Assembly: GCA_030044775.1 (NCBI GenBank)
Contig: JASICF010000507.1
Location: forward strand, 1-8,886
Reading direction: 5' to 3'
From: Candidatus Sulfotelmatobacter sp.
GTDB lineage: Bacteria; Acidobacteriota; Terriglobia; Terriglobales; Acidobacteriaceae
Length of the DNA stretch: 8,886 nucleotides
The translations under genes and the position numbers were made by a program. Position 1 is the first letter of the stretch, and each line of letters starts with the position of its first letter. This document shows positions 6,378 to 8,886 of this stretch, in pieces. Below the pieces are notes generated by a model. The model was not told where the DNA came from. It ran no database searches and was given only the letters and a program-made list of their open reading frames with translations.

Positions 6378-7148
6378 TTACTTAGTTTTTTCCGCCATCC
6401 AAACCACTCGGCCAAGGTCGCCGACCGGCCCTTTTACAATTCTAACCGTTAGTCTTGGGGATGGAATTACCTCCGCAAGGTCTGGCCCGATATCCCAGAA
6501 GGCAAGAATTCCTTGTGGACATAACGGGTCGAGGTGATAATCCGGAGGCTCCAAATGGATTACTTTCCCGTCTACGATTTCCGCCCGCCTTTTTGTACTC
6601 TTGCGAGGCGGAACTGTGAAAATGTGCGCCCCTCCCGGCTTCAACACGCGGGCAGTTTCGCTGAATGCTTTTTCCAGCCCGGGCACGTGCTCGAGCACTT
6701 CCGAGGAAATGATGAGATCAAAAGAGCTATCCCGAAAGGTGAGCGCCGTTATGTCTTCGCAGACTGCCCCATCCCTCTGTGCCCCATTGCATCCCTCGTC
6801 GTAAAAGGACCGGACGTAAGTCCGCCCTGCGGAAAGAACGTTTCGCAGGGGGGAATGCGGATCGAGTTCGAGCACGTCCAATTCCGAAAGTCTGTTTCCG
6901 TACCTGCCCCGAATTTCTTCCGCCAGCAACTCGTAACGCTCGTTCGCGGAACAGAACAAGCAAGAGCGGGATTCCGCGGAACCGTTATATGGCTCGATGA
7001 AGATCGTCATCCGCTCACAACACTGGCAACGGCGTAGCCGCCATTTCTTCACTCCAGCCAGATAGACGGGCCCAACCGCCAATATCTTCCTCAAGGCAGC
7101 CCGAGGGCCGCGCTGCCGGATCGTCCGCCAAACTTTTGAGAATGCCAT
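6378..7148 (-). CDS. SAM-dependent methyltransferase with N-terminal zinc ribbon
   Basis: A 256-residue class I methyltransferase (Methyltransf_11 type). CQCC at residues 41-44 and CLFC at 63-66 form a likely four-cysteine zinc ribbon ahead of the catalytic domain. Motif I reads VLELDPHSPL (92-101), without the usual glycine-rich GxGxG. Later motifs are standard: CEDITALTF (130-138), SFDLIISSEVLEHV (142-155) and ARVLKPGGAHIFTVPP (166-181). It probably methylates a sugar residue or glycan intermediate, given its neighbours, but the substrate cannot be read from the sequence. I chose ATG at 7148. The frame stays open upstream to a TTG at 7208, but that extension has no ribosome site and no family character. 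A weak GGA lies about ten bases before the ATG. It runs opposite to the glycosyltransferase genes and the same way as the polymerase. Its last ~45 codons have a decayed homologue at 3144-3281. Confidence 0.85.
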   Translation of the reverse strand: MAFSKVWRTIRQRGPRAALRKILAVGPVYLAGVKKWRLRRCQCCERMTIFIEPYNGSAESRSCLFCSANERYELLAEEIRGRYGNRLSELDVLELDPHSPLRNVLSAGRTYVRSFYDEGCNGAQRDGAVCEDITALTFRDSSFDLIISSEVLEHVPGLEKAFSETARVLKPGGAHIFTVPPRKSTKRRAEIVDGKVIHLEPPDYHLDPLCPQGILAFWDIGPDLAEVIPSPRLTVRIVKGPVGDLGRVVWMAEKTK

Positions 7149-7304
7149 TATTCTAAGTCCATAATTTCCGCTCGCTTCCAATTCCTCTGCGGTGAAACAA
7201 ATAAGCAACTGTCGACATAAAAGTAAAAGTGCGGATTATCGAATCTATTCAGCAGTGATTGTGAGACGTCTTCATTTCCATCAAGAAAGCGGCGGCGATT
7301 CCAT
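7149..7304. other. Spacer between polymerase and methyltransferase genes
   Basis: These 156 bases separate the polymerase stop from the methyltransferase start on the minus strand. I see no promoter I would defend, no terminator hairpin and no small gene. The two genes could be co-transcribed, but the gap leaves room for an independent promoter. Confidence 0.4.
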
Positions 7305-8582
7305 TCAGGCCGGACTTGTGGTTGGACCTTCGAGTCGACATGACGCCGAAGGTTTGCTCCTGATAATCTCGCGATAGACAGGTCCCTTCCCCAACGTGGA
7401 GAGAAATCTCACCACAAATACAACACAAAGAACTTCGGGAAACAGCCAACCGGTTGCAACCGGAAAAATCGAGACTCCGCCCAAGAAAGCCACCATCACG
7501 AAATCGCCGGGATGCTTCGTTTGACGAAGGCGATCGACAAAGATCCGAGCCAGCCAGCCTCGAAGGGCGCTGAACAGCGCCAGGTATATGATCGCCAAAA
7601 CGCCGAAATCGGCGTACTGGACACCCATTCCGAATTCGGGTGCTCCCTTTTCTGCGTCAAGCGCTTCCGGATAATACTCGTCAGCCAGCCGAAGCCCGCC
7701 GAGGGCCTTGGGCTTTCCAGGAAAGATTGCGCGCGGAATCAAAGCATACAGGTTTCCTTCCAGCGTTAGCTGCCCGTACTGCCGTGGAAAGTTTTCGTCG
7801 ATCACTAGCATTGCGTTCTGCGTGTAGGTGGAATACTCGACGATGTTCTCTAAGGCTTCCGAAGCTCCCGAGAAATTGAGGGTAGCGGCAAATAAACCTA
7901 TGATTAGAATGCCTACGGCGAATATCGCCACCGCCGCGTATAGCAGTCTAACCTTCCGTCCCTTGCCATAGATCTCGTACAAAGCGTACAAGAAAAACGC
8001 TGTTAAAACTTCTCCCTTCGACCCGTGGAGCGAGAGCACGATCAATGCCGCGGCGAGTAACGCGTGTTTGCGCCAGGCCGACAGGCCACTGAAGAGAGCG
8101 AAAATGATGGAAGCGTAGGCCAGCATGCTGGAAACGAAAAAAGTGCCGCCGTAACCGACCCGGGTGTACGTGTAGATCTGGCGCGGATCAAGCAAAAACT
8201 CAGGAAATTCCAAGAGGATGGGTAAATACAGGAGGAAAGCAAGAACCAGGAAGACAGTTGCAAGCAATGCAAAGTTTCTGTGTGCAAAACCGAACGGCAG
8301 CTTCAGCTTTTTCTTGCTTGGTCTGACATACATCAAGGCAAACACTAATCCTTGTACAGCCATTGTCGCGTAAACATAAATGAACGCGAACGAACTGCCC
8401 TCCGTGCCAAACAGATGATCGTAAGCAGCCGGCAGGATATAAGTCGCCGGTATGGCGATCAGATAGCCGGGAGTCAGAATGTTCAGGAAGCTCTGCTCAT
8501 GCCTTGCCACGAGCCAGTAAGAAAAAAACTGGATGGCCAATGAAGTCAGTATGATGGCATCAGCCGAATGCAGTGCAATCAT
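7305..8582 (-). CDS. Wzy-like oligosaccharide repeat-unit polymerase (O-antigen polymerase family)
   Basis: A 425-residue polytopic inner-membrane protein with roughly ten or more hydrophobic segments along its length. It resembles Wzy-type polymerases, which join undecaprenyl-linked repeat units on the periplasmic side. The basic/glycine stretch SLHGSKGE (184-191) follows a central pair of helices. A long hydrophilic loop holds YGQLTLEGNLYALIPRAIFP (269-288) and then GKPKALGG, the 'PR-x-PxKP' type element common in these enzymes. Primary sequence in this family is poorly conserved, so the call rests on topology plus that loop. ATG 8582 is my preferred start. The frame extends to a TTG at 8615, but an in-frame TAG lies two codons further upstream and the AGGA near that TTG is too close to serve as a ribosome site. 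From 8582 the protein begins with a first helix, a short loop and a second helix, as expected, so it looks complete. Repeat-unit specificity is unknown. Confidence 0.82.
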   Translation of the reverse strand: MIALHSADAIILTSLAIQFFSYWLVARHEQSFLNILTPGYLIAIPATYILPAAYDHLFGTEGSSFAFIYVYATMAVQGLVFALMYVRPSKKKLKLPFGFAHRNFALLATVFLVLAFLLYLPILLEFPEFLLDPRQIYTYTRVGYGGTFFVSSMLAYASIIFALFSGLSAWRKHALLAAALIVLSLHGSKGEVLTAFFLYALYEIYGKGRKVRLLYAAVAIFAVGILIIGLFAATLNFSGASEALENIVEYSTYTQNAMLVIDENFPRQYGQLTLEGNLYALIPRAIFPGKPKALGGLRLADEYYPEALDAEKGAPEFGMGVQYADFGVLAIIYLALFSALRGWLARIFVDRLRQTKHPGDFVMVAFLGGVSIFPVATGWLFPEVLCVVFVVRFLSTLGKGPVYREIIRSKPSASCRLEGPTTSPA

Positions 8583-8719
8583 TGCAATAGGAACCAACGA
8601 GCGCCAGAACGACAAATCCTAGGAAATCGAGCCTTTCAACAGCGTTTCGGAAGCATTGCTTGCCAAATTGTTCGCCAAAAGTCTCAACAAAGCCGCCGGT
8701 CGCTCTACATCGAGTGTAG

Positions 8720-8886
8720 CTATTTCTTTCGAAGAACCGTGGTCGCATAGCTGCAGAAAGCTGCACAGGGCCAGCGTAAGAGCAGCCCTGTTTTGAAGAT
8801 CTCCATCCGGTGCAAGAATGTGCTCACGCGTCGGTAATAATCGTGCCCGAAATAACCTGTGTACCTTACGACCTCGAATCCAAGGT
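8720..8886 (-). CDS. C-terminus of a probable SAM-dependent methyltransferase, cut by the window edge
   Basis: On the minus strand a reading frame runs from the right edge to a TAG at 8720-8722 and gives 54 residues. Its start, GFEVVRYTGYFGHDYYRR, and its end, SYATTVLRKK, look like the tail of a class I methyltransferase, where a GF-x-V strand, a GYFGHxYY loop and a final VLRK strand are common. The catalytic motifs would lie outside the window, so this is a resemblance call from the tail only. It is in the same orientation as the polymerase 137 bases downstream and would be the next gene up in that operon. A different frame is also open over this stretch (to a TAG near 8621) but its translation has no family character. 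Confidence 0.5.
   Translation of the reverse strand, partial: LGFEVVRYTGYFGHDYYRRVSTFLHRMEIFKTGLLLRWPCAAFCSYATTVLRKK

Noticed and set aside
8560..8766. Minus-strand frame with a hydrophobic stretch (LDFLGFVVLALV) next to the polymerase start, suggesting a frameshifted N-terminus
   Set aside because: The polymerase frame already begins with a complete first helix, loop and second helix from 8582, so no extra N-terminal piece is needed.
8765..8791. Seven-base inverted repeat (ACAGGGC / GCCCTGT) followed by TTTT, terminator-like on the plus strand
   Set aside because: It lies inside the probable minus-strand methyltransferase coding sequence, there is no plus-strand gene ending nearby, the loop is long (13 bases) and the T-run is short.

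Overview
This window looks like part of a surface-polysaccharide (O-antigen, capsule or exopolysaccharide type) biosynthesis cluster from a Gram-negative-type bacterium with moderate GC content. All the recognisable genes concern sugar modification, glycosyl transfer, lipid-linked glycan handling or chain polymerisation. The style of the proteins recalls Acidobacteriota or related soil bacteria, in particular the paired CDP-paratose-2-epimerase-like enzymes and the large GT-C-like membrane protein. That placement rests on general resemblance only. No rRNA, tRNA, CRISPR array or intact mobile element is visible.

Left block (126-3072, + strand): three genes lie nose to tail with 4-base stop/start overlaps (ATGA at 1193-1196, GTGA at 2257-2260). 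They encode two homologous extended-SDR sugar-nucleotide epimerases and a family-2 glycosyltransferase of the polyprenyl-phosphate-sugar-synthase kind. The first epimerase has Phe where the SDR catalytic Tyr should be, and the second keeps Tyr. This is a tightly coupled module that probably makes or tailors one nucleotide sugar and loads it onto a carrier.

Middle (3073-6290, + strand): a 224-base gap holds a decayed 3' end of a methyltransferase gene. It is homologous to the end of the intact minus-strand methyltransferase about 3 kb further on. Immediately after this remnant comes a strong ribosome binding site and a TTG-started family-4 glycosyltransferase (3297-4340). Next is a 624-residue multi-pass membrane protein of GT-C/GT39 type (4416-6290), whose C-terminal region carries a 30-residue tandem duplication with paired cysteines.

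Right block (6378-8886, - strand): transcription converges on the 87-base gap at 6291-6377. Reading leftward from the right edge, the minus strand holds the C-terminus of a probable methyltransferase cut by the window, a Wzy-type polysaccharide polymerase (7305-8582), and a zinc-ribbon SAM methyltransferase (6378-7148).

Together the genes cover nucleotide-sugar tailoring, lipid-carrier loading, assembly of a repeat unit by cytoplasmic glycosyltransferases, modification by methyl transfer or an outer-face GT-C enzyme, and polymerisation. No initiating transferase, flippase or chain-length regulator is in the window. I did not find an obviously new system. The points most worth a second look are the Phe/Tyr epimerase pair, the methyltransferase remnant, and the cysteine-bearing tandem duplication.
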